Source: an uncultured Ruminococcus sp.
Lineage (GTDB): Bacteria > Bacillota > Clostridia > Oscillospirales > Ruminococcaceae
Direction of reading: 5' to 3'
Assembly: GCA_902781565.1 (NCBI GenBank)
Contig: CACZJT010000002.1
Location: 1 to 43,695, forward strand
DNA length: 43,695 nucleotides
The notes under the pieces were generated by a model, which worked only from the letters and a program-made list of their open reading frames with translations, was not told the DNA's origin and made no database searches. Numbering within the stretch: the first letter of the stretch is position 1; each line of letters begins with the position of its first letter. This document shows positions 7,898 through 17,609 of the stretch, one piece after another. A program made the translations under genes and the position numbers.

Positions 7898-10126
7898 TCA
7901 GACGTTTCGGCACCATGAAAGCATTTCCTCCGTACCGAGTATTCCGTAGGCGAAGCCCTTGCGGACAAGCTCCGCAGGGAGGTATTCGTCATACTTCTCG
8001 AACACGGGAACTTCATTCGGGTATACAAGTTCCATAGGGTCGAGGGGCTTTGCGGCTTCATCTTTGAGCACACGGAAAAACTCTCCGCTGTCCGCTTTCA
8101 TCGTGAACTGAATGAAATACGGTCGGCAGCTGTCCATTCCTTTGAGCCCGAGCAGCGCCGCACATCTGAGCTTTAAGAAGCGTTCGAGCGCCAAGAACGC
8201 ATACGTTCCCAGCCATGGAAACAGCGCCCACATATCCCCGCCCAGACAGATGAGTGCCCTCTCGGTAAGCCCCGAATTCACGGCGGTCTCACGCGCCTGA
8301 GACAGTCGGCTGACGGCGTTTTTCATCAGATAGGGGTAGCTCTTGTCCTCCCGCAGGACTTCCCTCATTCGCAGGAGTATCTTCGTGTTGATGTCCCCCG
8401 CGCACTCGCCGAAATAGGCAGGCACTTTGCCCTTGACAAGCTCGCAGTAGACCAGCCGCCGCTTGTGGTCTATCTCCTCGATGACCCACACATGACCCGC
8501 TATCGCGACCTTTTCCCCAACGGGCGGAGGGCTTACGACCGTCCCCAGCTCCTGCGAGCCGCAGCGCACGGTGTACTCCTCGTTCTCCTGAAAGACCGCA
8601 TAGAACTTGTAGGAATTTATCACCCGCTCCCCCGCAAGCCCGACTATAAGCCCGCCCTCGTCGGTGCGCTGTATATGCTCTGTTTCCAGCAGGTGACGGA
8701 GCAGAACGCGGTAGTCCTCCTGAGATATGCGGTGGAAGTATTTAAGCGTCAGCACCCGCTGTGCAAGCTGTGCGGGTGTAAGCTCCCCGCAGGAAGCGAG
8801 GGTGCTCATGGTCTGATGATAGAGCAGCGAGAACGGCAGTCTGTCGGTCTTTGGGGGCTCGACCCAGCGTTCCTCAAGGTAGACCTGCACCAGCGCTATG
8901 CCTTGCAGCAGCTTCCACGGGACGGTGGTGGGCATGAGGGCGCGGGGTTCGGGTGCGTCCTCGCGCATGACGAACCACATCTCGGGCGGCAGGTCACGCC
9001 TGCCTGTCCGACCCATTCTTTGCAGGAATGACGATACGGTGAACGGCGCGTCTATCTGAAAAGCCCTCTCCAGCCGTCCGATGTCTATACCCAGTTCAAG
9101 GGTGGCAGTCGTCACGGTGGTCATGGACACAGCCTCGTCCTTCATAGCGGCTTCGGCGGTCTCGCGGTACGATGAGGAGAGATTTCCGTGATGTATCAGG
9201 AACCTGTCAGGCTCGTGCTTTGCCTCGCAGTAGGAGCGCAGGGTAGTGGTTACGGCTTCGCACTCCTCGCGGGAGTTTACGAACACAAGGCACTTTTTCC
9301 CGCGGGTATGCTCGAAGATATAGCCTATGCCCTTATCGGCGAACTGCGGCGCGGTGTCGGTGGCTTCGTCAAGGACGGGCAGGGCTTCGCTCTCGTTATC
9401 CGAACTGCCGTCGGAAGCCTGATAGTCGCTGACGTAGAAATGCTCCATAGAGAGCCGCCAGCGCTGACCCCTCGTTTCGATACGCGGGATAGCAGTACCT
9501 CTCCCCGACCCTGCCGAGAGGAACTCTCCAGCCGCTTCGAGGTCGCCTATAGTAGCGGAAAGACCTATCCTGCGGGGATTCACTCCCGCGAGCTTCGAGA
9601 GCCGCTCGATAAGGCAGAGGGTCTGCCCTCCCCTGTCGCCCCGCATGAGGGAATGCACCTCGTCGATGACAATGAAGCGCAGGTCTCCGAAGAGCTTGGG
9701 TATCGCGTTGTGGCGGCGCAGGAGCATGGCTTCGAGGGATTCGGGCGTTATCTGCAATATCCCCGAGGGATTCTTCATCAGCCTGTTCTTATGTGACTGC
9801 GCAACATCGCCGTGCCAGTGCCATACGGGTATATGCGCTTCTGCACAGAGGTCATTCAAACGCGAGAACTGGTCGTTTATAAGGGCTTTGAGGGGACCTA
9901 TGTACAGCGCTCCCACCGACCTCGGCATATCCTCCGAGAACAGCGTGAGTATCGGGAAAAAAGCCGCCTCGGTCTTGCCCGAAGCGGTGGAAGCTGAGAG
10001 AAGCAGGTTCTCATCCGTGCAGAATACAGCCTCCCCCGCCGCCGCCTGAACGGCGCGGAGGGACTCCCAGTTATTGCGGTAGATAAAGTCCTGCACAAAG
10101 GGTGCGTAGCGGTCGAAAACGTTCAT
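7898..10126 (-). CDS. DEAD/DEAH-box helicase, Lhr-like
   Basis: A superfamily 2 helicase. Motif I is SASTASGKTEAAF (about residues 42-54), motif II is VIDEVHSL, motif III is GLSATIG and motif VI is QRMGRTGRRD. The GRTGR box and the long C-terminal part resemble COG1201 Lhr-like helicases, known for nucleic-acid unwinding in repair, but this one is about 740 residues rather than the roughly 1,500 of the large Lhr proteins. The frame extends upstream to 10249, but that would overlap the TetR gene. The internal ATG near 10126 begins MNVFDRYAPFVQDFIY behind a GGGAAG site and leaves 17 bp to the upstream gene, so I chose it. It is the last gene of the minus-strand run and ends at the two-way terminator. 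Substrate unknown. Confidence 0.85.
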   Translation of the reverse strand: MNVFDRYAPFVQDFIYRNNWESLRAVQAAAGEAVFCTDENLLLSASTASGKTEAAFFPILTLFSEDMPRSVGALYIGPLKALINDQFSRLNDLCAEAHIPVWHWHGDVAQSHKNRLMKNPSGILQITPESLEAMLLRRHNAIPKLFGDLRFIVIDEVHSLMRGDRGGQTLCLIERLSKLAGVNPRRIGLSATIGDLEAAGEFLSAGSGRGTAIPRIETRGQRWRLSMEHFYVSDYQASDGSSDNESEALPVLDEATDTAPQFADKGIGYIFEHTRGKKCLVFVNSREECEAVTTTLRSYCEAKHEPDRFLIHHGNLSSSYRETAEAAMKDEAVSMTTVTTATLELGIDIGRLERAFQIDAPFTVSSFLQRMGRTGRRDLPPEMWFVMREDAPEPRALMPTTVPWKLLQGIALVQVYLEERWVEPPKTDRLPFSLLYHQTMSTLASCGELTPAQLAQRVLTLKYFHRISQEDYRVLLRHLLETEHIQRTDEGGLIVGLAGERVINSYKFYAVFQENEEYTVRCGSQELGTVVSPPPVGEKVAIAGHVWVIEEIDHKRRLVYCELVKGKVPAYFGECAGDINTKILLRMREVLREDKSYPYLMKNAVSRLSQARETAVNSGLTERALICLGGDMWALFPWLGTYAFLALERFLKLRCAALLGLKGMDSCRPYFIQFTMKADSGEFFRVLKDEAAKPLDPMELVYPNEVPVFEKYDEYLPAELVRKGFAYGILGTEEMLSWCRNV

Positions 10127-10143
10127 GGCTTCCCTGCTTTCTT

Positions 10144-10674
10144 TCAATTCCGAATTTGTTTGACGCCCTTCATGCAGCTGTGGATATGTTCGGTGAATAC
10201 CTCGGGCGGCTCGGGGGTCTTGGAGGTCAGCCAGCGTATCAGTGCGCATATCACCGCGTCGGTGAAAAACTCCGCCGCGAAGGTCGAATCCTTCTCGCTG
10301 CCGAAATACTGCTTTAGGTATTCGAGCAGTATGGCTTCGAGAATGTCGCGGAAGTAGTCGCGGAAGCTGTTCTGACCCTCTATCCGCAGTGCCTTGCTGT
10401 AGAAGCGCCTGTTGTCGTCGAAATAGCGGCAGACGGCATTCATGTGCGTCCAGCCGCTGTCCTCGGGGCGGTAGCTGAGACTGTGAACGAACTCGGTGTA
10501 GAATATCCAGTTCACAAGGTCGTACTTGTCGCGGAAGTGGTAGTAGAAGCTCTTGCGGTTCATGCCGCAGCTCTCGCAGATATCGCCGACGCTTATCTTC
10601 GCAAAGGGCTTTTTGTCCATTAGCTCCTTCAAGCCCTCCGCCAATGCCCTTTTGGTAACGTTTGAATCCGCCAT
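10144..10674 (-). CDS. TetR/AcrR family regulator, DhaS-like C-terminus
   Basis: The N-terminal TetR helix-turn-helix spans about residues 8-55: RALAEGLKELMDKKPFAKIS followed by GDICESCGMNRKSFYYHFRDKYDL, the latter containing the YYHF recognition-helix signature. The C-terminal half is helical and resembles the TetR_C_8 (DhaS-type) ligand/dimer domain. At 176 residues it is of normal length. The gene lies 17 bp upstream of the helicase and 31 bp downstream of the GH25-like gene, so it is probably co-transcribed; autoregulation is possible but no operator was identified. The ligand cannot be told from the sequence. Confidence 0.85.
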   Translation of the reverse strand: MADSNVTKRALAEGLKELMDKKPFAKISVGDICESCGMNRKSFYYHFRDKYDLVNWIFYTEFVHSLSYRPEDSGWTHMNAVCRYFDDNRRFYSKALRIEGQNSFRDYFRDILEAILLEYLKQYFGSEKDSTFAAEFFTDAVICALIRWLTSKTPEPPEVFTEHIHSCMKGVKQIRN

Positions 10675-10705
10675 CTCACACCGCCCTTTCTTTTTCGATC
10701 CGGGG

Positions 10706-11833
10706 TCATTCGTCAGTTTCGTAGCCTATCTCGAAGTTCTTACGGAAATTCCGCATATCCTTGCCCGAACGATAGACCGTCAGGGCGTAATACTCGCCCT
10801 TCTTGGAATAGCCCTCGGAGCGCACGCGGGGATTGTACTCCCAGAGCGCCCAGTCCATGTCCTCGGGGGGCTCGTCGAAGTGGTCTATTATCCATAGGGT
10901 CTGGTCGGAAAAATAGGGCTTGATGTACTTCTCGTAGCAGTCTGTGTCGCACATTATGACCGCCCTGCGCCCGTATTCCTTCTTTATCGCCTTCAGGAAA
11001 TCCCCCAGCTCCTTCTTTACGGTGTCAGTGCTTTTCATGCGAATGCCGTAAATGCCGTAAGCCGTCAGCTTCACCGCGGGGCGGAGGTCGCCGTCAAGGA
11101 ATCCCACGGTCTTGATGAAATGCTTCGCCTGCTTCTTGCCCGTTTCCGAGAAATCGAACTCGTGATAGTAGCCCGCCCAAAGCCTGCTCTCGTCTATGCC
11201 GTTCTTGTTGGCTTTGTACTGCTCGTCTACGAATTTAGTGCCCTTGGTGGCGCGGACGTAGGCGAATTTGATCGGCTGGTACTGGAACACCGACCAGTCC
11301 ACCTCCCCCAGTGCGGAGCTTACCACAGCCCCTCTCACGGGATAGTCCCTCGCCCTGGGCTCGTTGAACCACAGCTGTCCGCGGAAGTACAGAAATCCCA
11401 CATTCAGCCCGATATAGATGATACCGAGGATTATCATTACCACCGCAAACCGCCTGTAATACCGCAGGAGCTTGTGGCGTCTGCTCTCGCCCTGCGGGAC
11501 TGCCGCCGCAGGCTCGGGACGTGTGCGCTCCCGCTGCGGCTCTCCGTTCATCGGGTACGCCGCAGCGGCTCTTGCCTGCCGAGGCGCCGCCGCGGGAGCG
11601 GGCTTTTTGGGCTTTACAGCCGCCTGCTTCTTCGGGGCTGCGGGCTTCTTCGGCTTTACGGGCTTTTTCGGCTCTGACTGTCCCGCTGCCGCGCCGTTCG
11701 TGACGGGGCGGTGCTTGGGAGGGGTCGCCCTCGAAGCGAAGGGATCGTTTGCTATGCGCTCATCTGCGTACTCGTACTGCTCGTCTATCTTGTTGAGCGC
11801 GTCCTTGTTAAGATCGAATTTTTCTTTGTCCAT
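10706..11833 (-). CDS. Membrane-anchored GH25-like protein lacking catalytic acids
   Basis: About 375 residues. The N-terminal ~130 residues are cytoplasmic-looking, rich in Lys, Pro and Ala (repeated KKP/PKKPA units). One transmembrane helix follows (RFAVVMIILGIIYIGLNVGF), then an extracellular domain with the GH25 lysozyme layout: RGAVVSSALGEVDWS, KFAYVRATKGTKFVD, AGYYHEFDF, WALWEYNP. In active GH25 enzymes the first strand reads GIDVS and a later strand ends in D(I/V)E; here these read GAVVS and AVKLTAY, so both acidic positions appear lost. It may bind peptidoglycan without cutting it. Start: TTG 11848 is in frame, but ATG 11833 (MDKEKFDL) has the better GAGGGAAAGG site. It probably belongs to the same transcript as the Rrf2 gene upstream. 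Confidence 0.75.
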   Translation of the reverse strand: MDKEKFDLNKDALNKIDEQYEYADERIANDPFASRATPPKHRPVTNGAAAGQSEPKKPVKPKKPAAPKKQAAVKPKKPAPAAAPRQARAAAAYPMNGEPQRERTRPEPAAAVPQGESRRHKLLRYYRRFAVVMIILGIIYIGLNVGFLYFRGQLWFNEPRARDYPVRGAVVSSALGEVDWSVFQYQPIKFAYVRATKGTKFVDEQYKANKNGIDESRLWAGYYHEFDFSETGKKQAKHFIKTVGFLDGDLRPAVKLTAYGIYGIRMKSTDTVKKELGDFLKAIKKEYGRRAVIMCDTDCYEKYIKPYFSDQTLWIIDHFDEPPEDMDWALWEYNPRVRSEGYSKKGEYYALTVYRSGKDMRNFRKNFEIGYETDE

Positions 11834-11866
11834 CTGCCTTTCCCTCAATGAAAACGGCTGTTATCT

Positions 11867-12298
11867 TTATTTTTCTTTACCGTTCCCGAACTCCTCCGAG
11901 CTTGCGATAAGGTCGGCGAAGTTATAGCTGTCGAGCTGCTTTCTCACAGAATCGGTGATCTCCCCGAACGCCCTCCGATAGCAGCATATTTCCTCCGCGC
12001 CGCGGCTGCAATCGCAGTCGGGCGACAGACACCTTGAAAAATAGTATGTACCCTCAATGGCTTCTATGACCATTCGGAGATTTATCTCCGAGGGGTCTTT
12101 CCCGAGCTGATATCCTCCCCTGCTCCCCTTGTAGGAGATCACAAGTCCCGAGGACACGAGCTTTCTCAGAATCTTCAGCGCGAACCTCAGCGTAACGCAG
12201 GTGCGGTCGGAGATCGTTCCCGCGTCGAGCCTTCCGCCCTCTACCGCAAGTGCCGAGACTATCCTTACCGCGTAGTCCGCTTCAAGTGTTATATACAT
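11867..12298 (-). CDS. Rrf2 family transcriptional regulator
   Basis: 143 residues with the Rrf2 winged-helix pattern: MYITLEADYAVRIVSALA, then RLDAGTISDRTCVTLRFALKILRKL (recognition region) and GLVISYKGSRGGYQLGK (wing), followed by the dimer helix. A cysteine group CLSPDCDCSRGAEEICC lies around residues 89-105; Rrf2 proteins such as IscR and NsrR hold Fe-S clusters in this loop, so redox or Fe-S sensing is plausible but not proven (the spacing is not the canonical three-cysteine set). ATG 12298 follows AGGCAGGATAT. It is 27 bp downstream of rpoD and probably shares its transcript. No isc or suf genes are in the window as targets. Confidence 0.85.
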   Translation of the reverse strand: MYITLEADYAVRIVSALAVEGGRLDAGTISDRTCVTLRFALKILRKLVSSGLVISYKGSRGGYQLGKDPSEINLRMVIEAIEGTYYFSRCLSPDCDCSRGAEEICCYRRAFGEITDSVRKQLDSYNFADLIASSEEFGNGKEK

Positions 12299-12324
12299 AT
12301 ATCCTGCCTGTTCATCGTCCTCGG

Positions 12325-13431
12325 TCAGTCAAGATAATCCTTGACCTTGTTGCTTCTGTTGGGGTGGCGCAGCTTGCGGAGCGCCTTGGCTTCTATCTGC
12401 CTGATACGCTCACGGGTAACTTTGAACTGCTGTCCCACTTCCTCGAGGGTGCGGGAGCGTCCGTCTATGAGCCCGAATCGCAGGCGAAGCACCATCTCCT
12501 CCCTCTCGGTGAGGGTCGCGAGCACCTGATTTATCTGCTCTTTGAGAGCCACCTGCGAAGCCGCGTCCTGCGGCGCAAGAGCTTCCTCGTCGGGGATAAA
12601 GTCCCCGAGGTGGCTGTCCTCTTCCTCGCCTATGGGCGTTTCGAGCGAAACGGGATCCTGCGCTATCCGCATTATCTCGCGCACGCGCTCCACGGGCATA
12701 TCGAGGTAAGTCGCTATCTCCTCGGGGGAGGGGTCGTGACCGTTCTGATGCAGGAGCTGACTCGAAGCCTTTTTGACTTTGGTGATAGTTTCCACCATGT
12801 GGACGGGTATGCGTATAGTCCTTGCCTGATCCGCGATAGCGCGGGTTATAGCCTGTCTTATCCACCATGTAGCGTAGGTCGAGAACTTGAAGCCCTTGGT
12901 ATAGTCATACTTCTCGACTGCCTTGATAAGACCCATGTTCCCCTCCTGAATGAGGTCGAGGAAGCTCATGCCGCGTCCGACGTACTTCTTAGCTATCGAA
13001 ACAACAAGACGGAGGTTCGCTTCCGCAAGACGCTTTCTCGCCTTCTTGGCTTCCTCCTCGTTGCCGCCCGACATCTTCTCGGCGAGCTGTATCTCCTCCT
13101 CGGGGGTAAGGAGCGGCACCCTGCCTATCTCTTTGAGGTATATCTTCACGGGGTCGTCTATGGCGATACCGTCGGTGGAGAGCCCGATGTCAATATCCTC
13201 GGGAGCGATCTCGTCCTCGGGATTGATGAACACCATCTCATCATCAGGCATGATGTCGTCTATTATCTCGATGTGGAACTCCTCACAGCTCTCGTAAAAG
13301 CGGTCTATCTGCTCAACATCGAAATCCAGCTTTTCGAGGGCGTCATTTATCTCCTTTGTGGTGAGCTTCCCTCCCGCCTTGCCGTGTTCGAGCAGATTTT
13401 CCATTATCTTTTTCTTATCCATTTCATTCAA
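12325..13431 (-). CDS. rpoD: RNA polymerase primary sigma factor (RpoD/SigA)
   Basis: 368 residues with a full group 1 sigma-70 layout: an N-terminal region 1.1-like stretch ([17 protein letters not shown]), region 1.2 ([17 protein letters not shown]), region 2 ([40 protein letters not shown]), region 3 and region 4.2 ([20 protein letters not shown]). The 4.2 sequence matches the classic vegetative form, so I treat this copy as the housekeeping sigma, in keeping with the many TTGACA/TATAAT promoters in the window. ATG 13431 and ATG 13422 (MDKKK) both fit the GAGAGG site. It sits directly downstream of a second sigma-70 gene and dnaG, the usual macromolecular-synthesis arrangement. Confidence 0.93.
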   Translation of the reverse strand: MNEMDKKKIMENLLEHGKAGGKLTTKEINDALEKLDFDVEQIDRFYESCEEFHIEIIDDIMPDDEMVFINPEDEIAPEDIDIGLSTDGIAIDDPVKIYLKEIGRVPLLTPEEEIQLAEKMSGGNEEEAKKARKRLAEANLRLVVSIAKKYVGRGMSFLDLIQEGNMGLIKAVEKYDYTKGFKFSTYATWWIRQAITRAIADQARTIRIPVHMVETITKVKKASSQLLHQNGHDPSPEEIATYLDMPVERVREIMRIAQDPVSLETPIGEEEDSHLGDFIPDEEALAPQDAASQVALKEQINQVLATLTEREEMVLRLRFGLIDGRSRTLEEVGQQFKVTRERIRQIEAKALRKLRHPNRSNKVKDYLD

Positions 13432-13491
13432 CCTCTCTGTTCGGAAGCGGCGCCTTGCGCTTCCCTGTATATTATCGTCCGCTCTCGGACA

Positions 13492-14634
13492 TCATTTGTT
13501 ATCTCCGCTGTTTTTTCGCGAAGGCTTCTCGGGGGCTCTGCTTTTGAGATCCTCGAACTGGGCGACGGTCATTCCGACTTTCTTCCAGCGGTTCACGCTC
13601 CGAAGCCGCCTTATCGCCTTGGCTTCGATCTGCCGCACCCTCTCCCGGGTGATGCCGAAGCGCTCTCCCACCTGTTCGAGAGTCCAGATCTTACCGTCGT
13701 AAAGCCCGTACCTGAGCCTTACCACCATAGCTTCCCTGTCCGAAAGGGTAAGGAGCACCCTGTCAAGCTGTTCGCGGATCGCTGTCTGCTCGGCAGCCTC
13801 CTCGGGAGTCTCGGACTCGGTATCGGGGATAAAGTCACCGAGGCGGCTCTCCTCCTCATCGCCTATGGGCGTTTCGAGTGAGAAAGGCTCCTGCGCGATT
13901 ATGCGCCTTACCTCCCGCACTTCCTCTACCCTCATTCCGAGGAACTCCGCCAGTTCCGAAGCCGTGGGCGGAGTGCCGTTCTCGCTCAGGAGCCTGTTCT
14001 CGGCGCTCCTGACGCGGTTCATGCTCTCATAGATATGTACGGGCACTCGGATAGTCCTGCTCTTATCGGCAATGGCGCGGGTCATAGCCTGCTTTATCCA
14101 CCAGGTCGAATATGTAGAGAACTTGAAGCCCTTGGAGGGGTCGTACCTCTCGGAGGCTTTTATCAGCCCCGTGTTGCCTTCCTGAACAAGGTCAAGGAAG
14201 CCCAGTCCCCTGCCCGAATACTTCTTCGCCACCGACACCACCAGCCGCAGGTTCGATTCAATGAGCTTGTTGCGGGCGTTTTCGGCTTCGCGTGGTTCGC
14301 CGCCTGTCATTATCTCCCCCAGTGCCAGCTCCTCCTCTCGGGTCAGGAGCGGGTACTTGCCTATCTCTTTAAGGTAGGTCTTTACGCTGTCATACAAGAC
14401 CTCGCCGCCCGCAGTCCCGTCGTCCTCGGGCAGAGGGACGGGCTCGGCTTCCGCAGTCCTGTCCTCGCTTTCGGTGATCTCTATTTTCATAGCGGCGCAG
14501 CTGTCATAGAAGCTCTCTATCTCCTCCTCGCCGATCTCCGCCTTTTCGAGCACGGCGGAGATATCGCTTTCGGAAAGCGATCCTTTTTCTCTGCCGAGCG
14601 CGAGAAGCTGTTCCACCGCAGTTTTACCGTCCAT
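13492..14634 (-). CDS. Second RpoD-type sigma-70 factor, adjacent paralogue
   Basis: About 380 residues, similar to its neighbour along the whole length: region 1.1-like start ([20 protein letters not shown]), region 1.2 ([17 protein letters not shown]), region 2.4 ([20 protein letters not shown]) and region 4.2 ([20 protein letters not shown]), plus a 25-residue basic C-terminal tail absent from the first copy. The acidic linker after region 1.1 is shorter. DNA-contact residues in 2.4 and 4.2 are mostly kept, so promoter choice may overlap with the first copy. Start: the frame reaches 14694, but ATG 14634 ([11 protein letters not shown]) has an AAGGAGTG site that overlaps the dnaG stop codon, giving tight coupling. 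Likely a tandem duplicate, now group 1/2-like. Confidence 0.88.
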   Translation of the reverse strand: MDGKTAVEQLLALGREKGSLSESDISAVLEKAEIGEEEIESFYDSCAAMKIEITESEDRTAEAEPVPLPEDDGTAGGEVLYDSVKTYLKEIGKYPLLTREEELALGEIMTGGEPREAENARNKLIESNLRLVVSVAKKYSGRGLGFLDLVQEGNTGLIKASERYDPSKGFKFSTYSTWWIKQAMTRAIADKSRTIRVPVHIYESMNRVRSAENRLLSENGTPPTASELAEFLGMRVEEVREVRRIIAQEPFSLETPIGDEEESRLGDFIPDTESETPEEAAEQTAIREQLDRVLLTLSDREAMVVRLRYGLYDGKIWTLEQVGERFGITRERVRQIEAKAIRRLRSVNRWKKVGMTVAQFEDLKSRAPEKPSRKNSGDNK

Positions 14635-14653
14635 CACAACACTCCTTAGCCGT

Positions 14654-16432
14654 TCAACCGTTACCGCCGCCGAATAGGGCGCGGAACTCGTCATCGCTCA
14701 TACTTCCGAAATCCTGTCGGGGCTTGTATTTCAGCAGGCTCTCTATACACTCGTCCGCGGTCTCGTCGGTAATGCCCTCGCCCAGCCGTTTTTCCAGCAG
14801 GGCGGTTATCCTGCCTATCTCCTCCACCGAGAACACCTCGGGCATGGAGCCTATCGAGTGATCGAGCCCCTCCGCCAGCCGTTCGAGCAGGAATGAATAC
14901 ACCCGCCTGTTGAAATCCGTGACGAATTTTTCGGGCGGCAGTCTTTCCGACAGATAAGCCTGCTTGTCGGGGTTATAATAGAGGTAGGTGATGAGCATTT
15001 CCTCGGCGTTGAACTCCCCCTTGTGCAGCGCCGCCTGTGCGCCGTGCTGCTCGCGGTAGTATGAGAAATCCGTGACCGCCTTTTCCTCGCGGCGCTTCTC
15101 AGAGCGGCGTCTGCCGCTTTTGAGCGCCTTGACCTCCTCGTCTATAGCCGTCGCCGAGACCCCGACTTCCCTTGCGGTCTCGCCCACGTAGTATTCGTAC
15201 TCCGACTGTTTCTCTATCGCCGCAAGTATCGGAACGGCGGCGTCCTTGTATTCAAAGCGTCCCCGCTGAGTATCCATGTCGAGCTTTTCCCGCTCGGTGC
15301 GGAGCTGAAAATCAAGAGCCGTTTCAGCCTTGTCTATAAGCACCCCGAAAGCCGCCGCCCCGAAGCGCTTGATGTACTCATCGGGATCTTTGGCGCCCTT
15401 CATGGTTATTACGCTCGCCTTGAAGCCGCATTTTCGGATAAGCTCTATAGCCTTGTGGGTAGCCTTAACGCCCGCCTCGTCCGAATCGTAGCAGATGAAA
15501 ATTTCCTTGGCGTAGGGGTTCATGAGCTTCAATTGCCCCTCGGTGAGCGCCGTCCCGCAGCTCGCGACGGCTTCCTCAAAGCCCGCCTGCACAAGCGTTA
15601 TAACGTCAAGATTTCCCTCGCAGAGAATGAACCTCCCCGACTTCACCGCCGCATTTTTGGCGATGTTCAGCGAGAAAAGGTACTTGTTCTTGTCATAGAA
15701 TGCGCTGTCTATGGGGTTGATATACTTGCGTTTGTCGTCTCCCAGCGTCCTGCCGCTGAATCCCAGGATATTCCCCCGCAGGTCGATGAACGGGAACACC
15801 GCGCGGTTCACGAAGAAGTCAAAAGTATGTTTGGTATTCTTCTGCGAGCTCGATATAAGGTGCGAGTACAAAAGTTCCTGCTCCGTGAAGCCCAGCCCCA
15901 GCATATGGTCTTTGAGTGCAGTCCAGCTGTTGGGCGCAAAGCCCATGCCGTAGCGCTTTATTGTCTCCGAGTGAAGCCCGCGCACATTTATAAGATAGTT
16001 CAGACAGCCCTTGCCCTCGGGGGTGAAAAGCTGTCTGTAGTAGAACCTCGCAGCCTCGCGGTTCATCTCAAATACCCGCTTTTTGTCGGCAAGTGTAGTC
16101 CTGTGCTGCTTGCCGCTCTGATATGTAAAGTTATTGCTCTCGTCGGGCAGTTCTATATTCGCCCGTTCCGCGAGCATTTTGACCGTTTCCATGTAATCAA
16201 GATTGTGATACCTCATGAGGAAGCTTATCACATCTCCCCCCGCGTGACAGCCGAAGCAGTAGAAATACTCCCTGTCGGGATGAATGTGGCAGGAGGGCGT
16301 TTTCTCGTTGTGGAACGGGCAAAGACAGATATAGTCGCGCCCCGTCCTTTTGAGCTGCACATACTCCCCCACCACGTCCGCTATGGGGTTCGCAGCTTTT
16401 AGCCGCTCCATAAACTCGGGCGGAAAAGCCAT
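14654..16432 (-). CDS. dnaG: DNA primase
   Basis: Makes RNA primers at the replication fork. From ATG 16432 ([20 protein letters not shown]) it has the N-terminal CHC2 zinc finger ([15 protein letters not shown] then [10 protein letters not shown]), the catalytic core, and a TOPRIM domain with [18 protein letters not shown] and the acidic [12 protein letters not shown] helical C-terminal part fits the helicase-binding domain. At 592 residues it is of normal length. An upstream in-frame ATG at 16492 would overlap the dGTPase gene end and lacks a ribosome site; the chosen start has GAGTGGTGATAAG before it. It is the first of three genes in the order dnaG, sigma, sigma and follows the dGTPase gene by 44 bp. 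Confidence 0.95.
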   Translation of the reverse strand: MAFPPEFMERLKAANPIADVVGEYVQLKRTGRDYICLCPFHNEKTPSCHIHPDREYFYCFGCHAGGDVISFLMRYHNLDYMETVKMLAERANIELPDESNNFTYQSGKQHRTTLADKKRVFEMNREAARFYYRQLFTPEGKGCLNYLINVRGLHSETIKRYGMGFAPNSWTALKDHMLGLGFTEQELLYSHLISSSQKNTKHTFDFFVNRAVFPFIDLRGNILGFSGRTLGDDKRKYINPIDSAFYDKNKYLFSLNIAKNAAVKSGRFILCEGNLDVITLVQAGFEEAVASCGTALTEGQLKLMNPYAKEIFICYDSDEAGVKATHKAIELIRKCGFKASVITMKGAKDPDEYIKRFGAAAFGVLIDKAETALDFQLRTEREKLDMDTQRGRFEYKDAAVPILAAIEKQSEYEYYVGETAREVGVSATAIDEEVKALKSGRRRSEKRREEKAVTDFSYYREQHGAQAALHKGEFNAEEMLITYLYYNPDKQAYLSERLPPEKFVTDFNRRVYSFLLERLAEGLDHSIGSMPEVFSVEEIGRITALLEKRLGEGITDETADECIESLLKYKPRQDFGSMSDDEFRALFGGGNG

Positions 16433-16476
16433 CTTATCACCACTCTTTTCTAAATTAGGAATTCCGCATTCCGAAT

Positions 16477-17490
16477 TCACCTTCGGCTCCATGCCGCAGG
16501 TATGTATATCTCGGCGAAGAGGTCGGCGGCGTACTTGTCGCTCATGCCCGCGATGTAGTCGCAGACTGCGGTCTCCTTGCCGAAGCGCTCCGAAAGCTCC
16601 CGATACAGCGGCGGAAGGCGGGAGATATCCTGCATATAATGCCCGTAGAGCGCCCCCAGCATAGTCTCGGTCTTGTCCTCCTCGGACTTGCAGGTAGGGT
16701 TGCGGTAAACGCTCGCGAACATGAACTCCCGAAGCGCCCTGTACTGCTTGTCCACCTCGGGAGAAAGCGAGAGCCTTTCGGCGCCGCCCGCCACAAGGTC
16801 GGTCACAAGGGTAGTTATCCGCTCGGACTTCGAGTGTCCCAGAACGTCCGTTATCTCCCGCGGTATCTGCTCCTCGGTGAGTATCCCCGCGCGTATCGAA
16901 TCGTCGATGTCGTGATTAAGGTAAGCTATCACGTCCGCATACCTCACCACGTTGCCCTCTTTGGTCTCGGCGACCATGTTGGTGTGCTTCAGAATGCCGT
17001 CCCGCACCTCGTAGGTAAGGTTCAGCCCCTTGCCGCCGTTCTCGATAAAGCGCACCACCCTCACGCCCTGCTCGTAATGCTTGAAGCCGTGAGGATTTAT
17101 GGCATTGAGCGCACGCTCCCCCGCGTGTCCGAAGGGGGTATGCCCCAGGTCGTGCGCCATAGCTATGGCTTCGGTCAGGTCTTCGTTCAGGCGCATAGCC
17201 CGCGCGATGGTACGCGCTATCTGCCCGACCTCCAGCGTGTGGGTCAGGCGGGTGCGGTAGTGGTCGCCCGTGGGCGAGAGGAACACCTGCGTTTTCAGCT
17301 TCAGCCTTCTGAACGAGTTGCAGTGTATGACCTTATCGCGGTCGCGCTGGAACTCTGTGCGGAGCGGGCAAAGCTCCGCGGGGTGTTCCCGTCCCTTGGT
17401 CTCCGAGGACAGGCAAGCCTCGCTGCACAGCAGTTCCCGCTCGAAGCGTTCATATCTTTCTCTCGGTGTAAGCTCTTTCATATCGTCCAT
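16477..17490 (-). CDS. dgt: dGTP triphosphohydrolase-like HD hydrolase
   Basis: An HD-superfamily enzyme of the deoxyguanosinetriphosphate triphosphohydrolase family; hydrolyses dNTPs to deoxynucleosides and triphosphate. The family box RDRDKVIHCNSFRRLKLKTQ is followed by YRTRLTHTLEVGQIARTIAR, the HD pair in AMAHDLGHTPFGHAGE, and the conserved DVIAYLNHDIDD. At 337 residues it matches the short Firmicutes form. Start: the frame opens at GTG 17526, but ATG 17490 (MDDMKELTPRERYERFE) follows GGAGGG at good spacing. It leads the dnaG-sigma run. The link with dnaG fits a role in nucleotide-pool control, which is inference. Confidence 0.9.
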   Translation of the reverse strand: MDDMKELTPRERYERFERELLCSEACLSSETKGREHPAELCPLRTEFQRDRDKVIHCNSFRRLKLKTQVFLSPTGDHYRTRLTHTLEVGQIARTIARAMRLNEDLTEAIAMAHDLGHTPFGHAGERALNAINPHGFKHYEQGVRVVRFIENGGKGLNLTYEVRDGILKHTNMVAETKEGNVVRYADVIAYLNHDIDDSIRAGILTEEQIPREITDVLGHSKSERITTLVTDLVAGGAERLSLSPEVDKQYRALREFMFASVYRNPTCKSEEDKTETMLGALYGHYMQDISRLPPLYRELSERFGKETAVCDYIAGMSDKYAADLFAEIYIPAAWSRR

Positions 17491-17609
17491 ATCAAAGCCC
17501 TCCGATATCTCATTGCCGAAAAACACTCTCTGATATGTTATACTCCGTTTAAGTCAAAAAAACCTTTATTTCGGAGCTTGAAAGCTGAATTTTTGTGACA
17601 TCTCACAAA

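Noticed and set aside
7898..10126. Helicase as part of a phage-defence system
   Set aside because: Neighbours are housekeeping or regulatory genes in one run; no nuclease or methylase partner next to it.
12250..13881. 543-codon plus-strand open frame across the rpoD genes
   Set aside because: It lies opposite two clear sigma-70 genes in high-GC-third-position DNA; its composition and lack of any motif mark it as a shadow frame.
15455..16402. 315-codon plus-strand frame opposite dnaG
   Set aside because: Fully antisense to DNA primase with intact motifs; no independent evidence.
16432..16476. GGAATTCCGCATTCCGAATTC as a dispersed repeat element
   Set aside because: Only one copy was seen in this window, so there is no support for a repeat family here.
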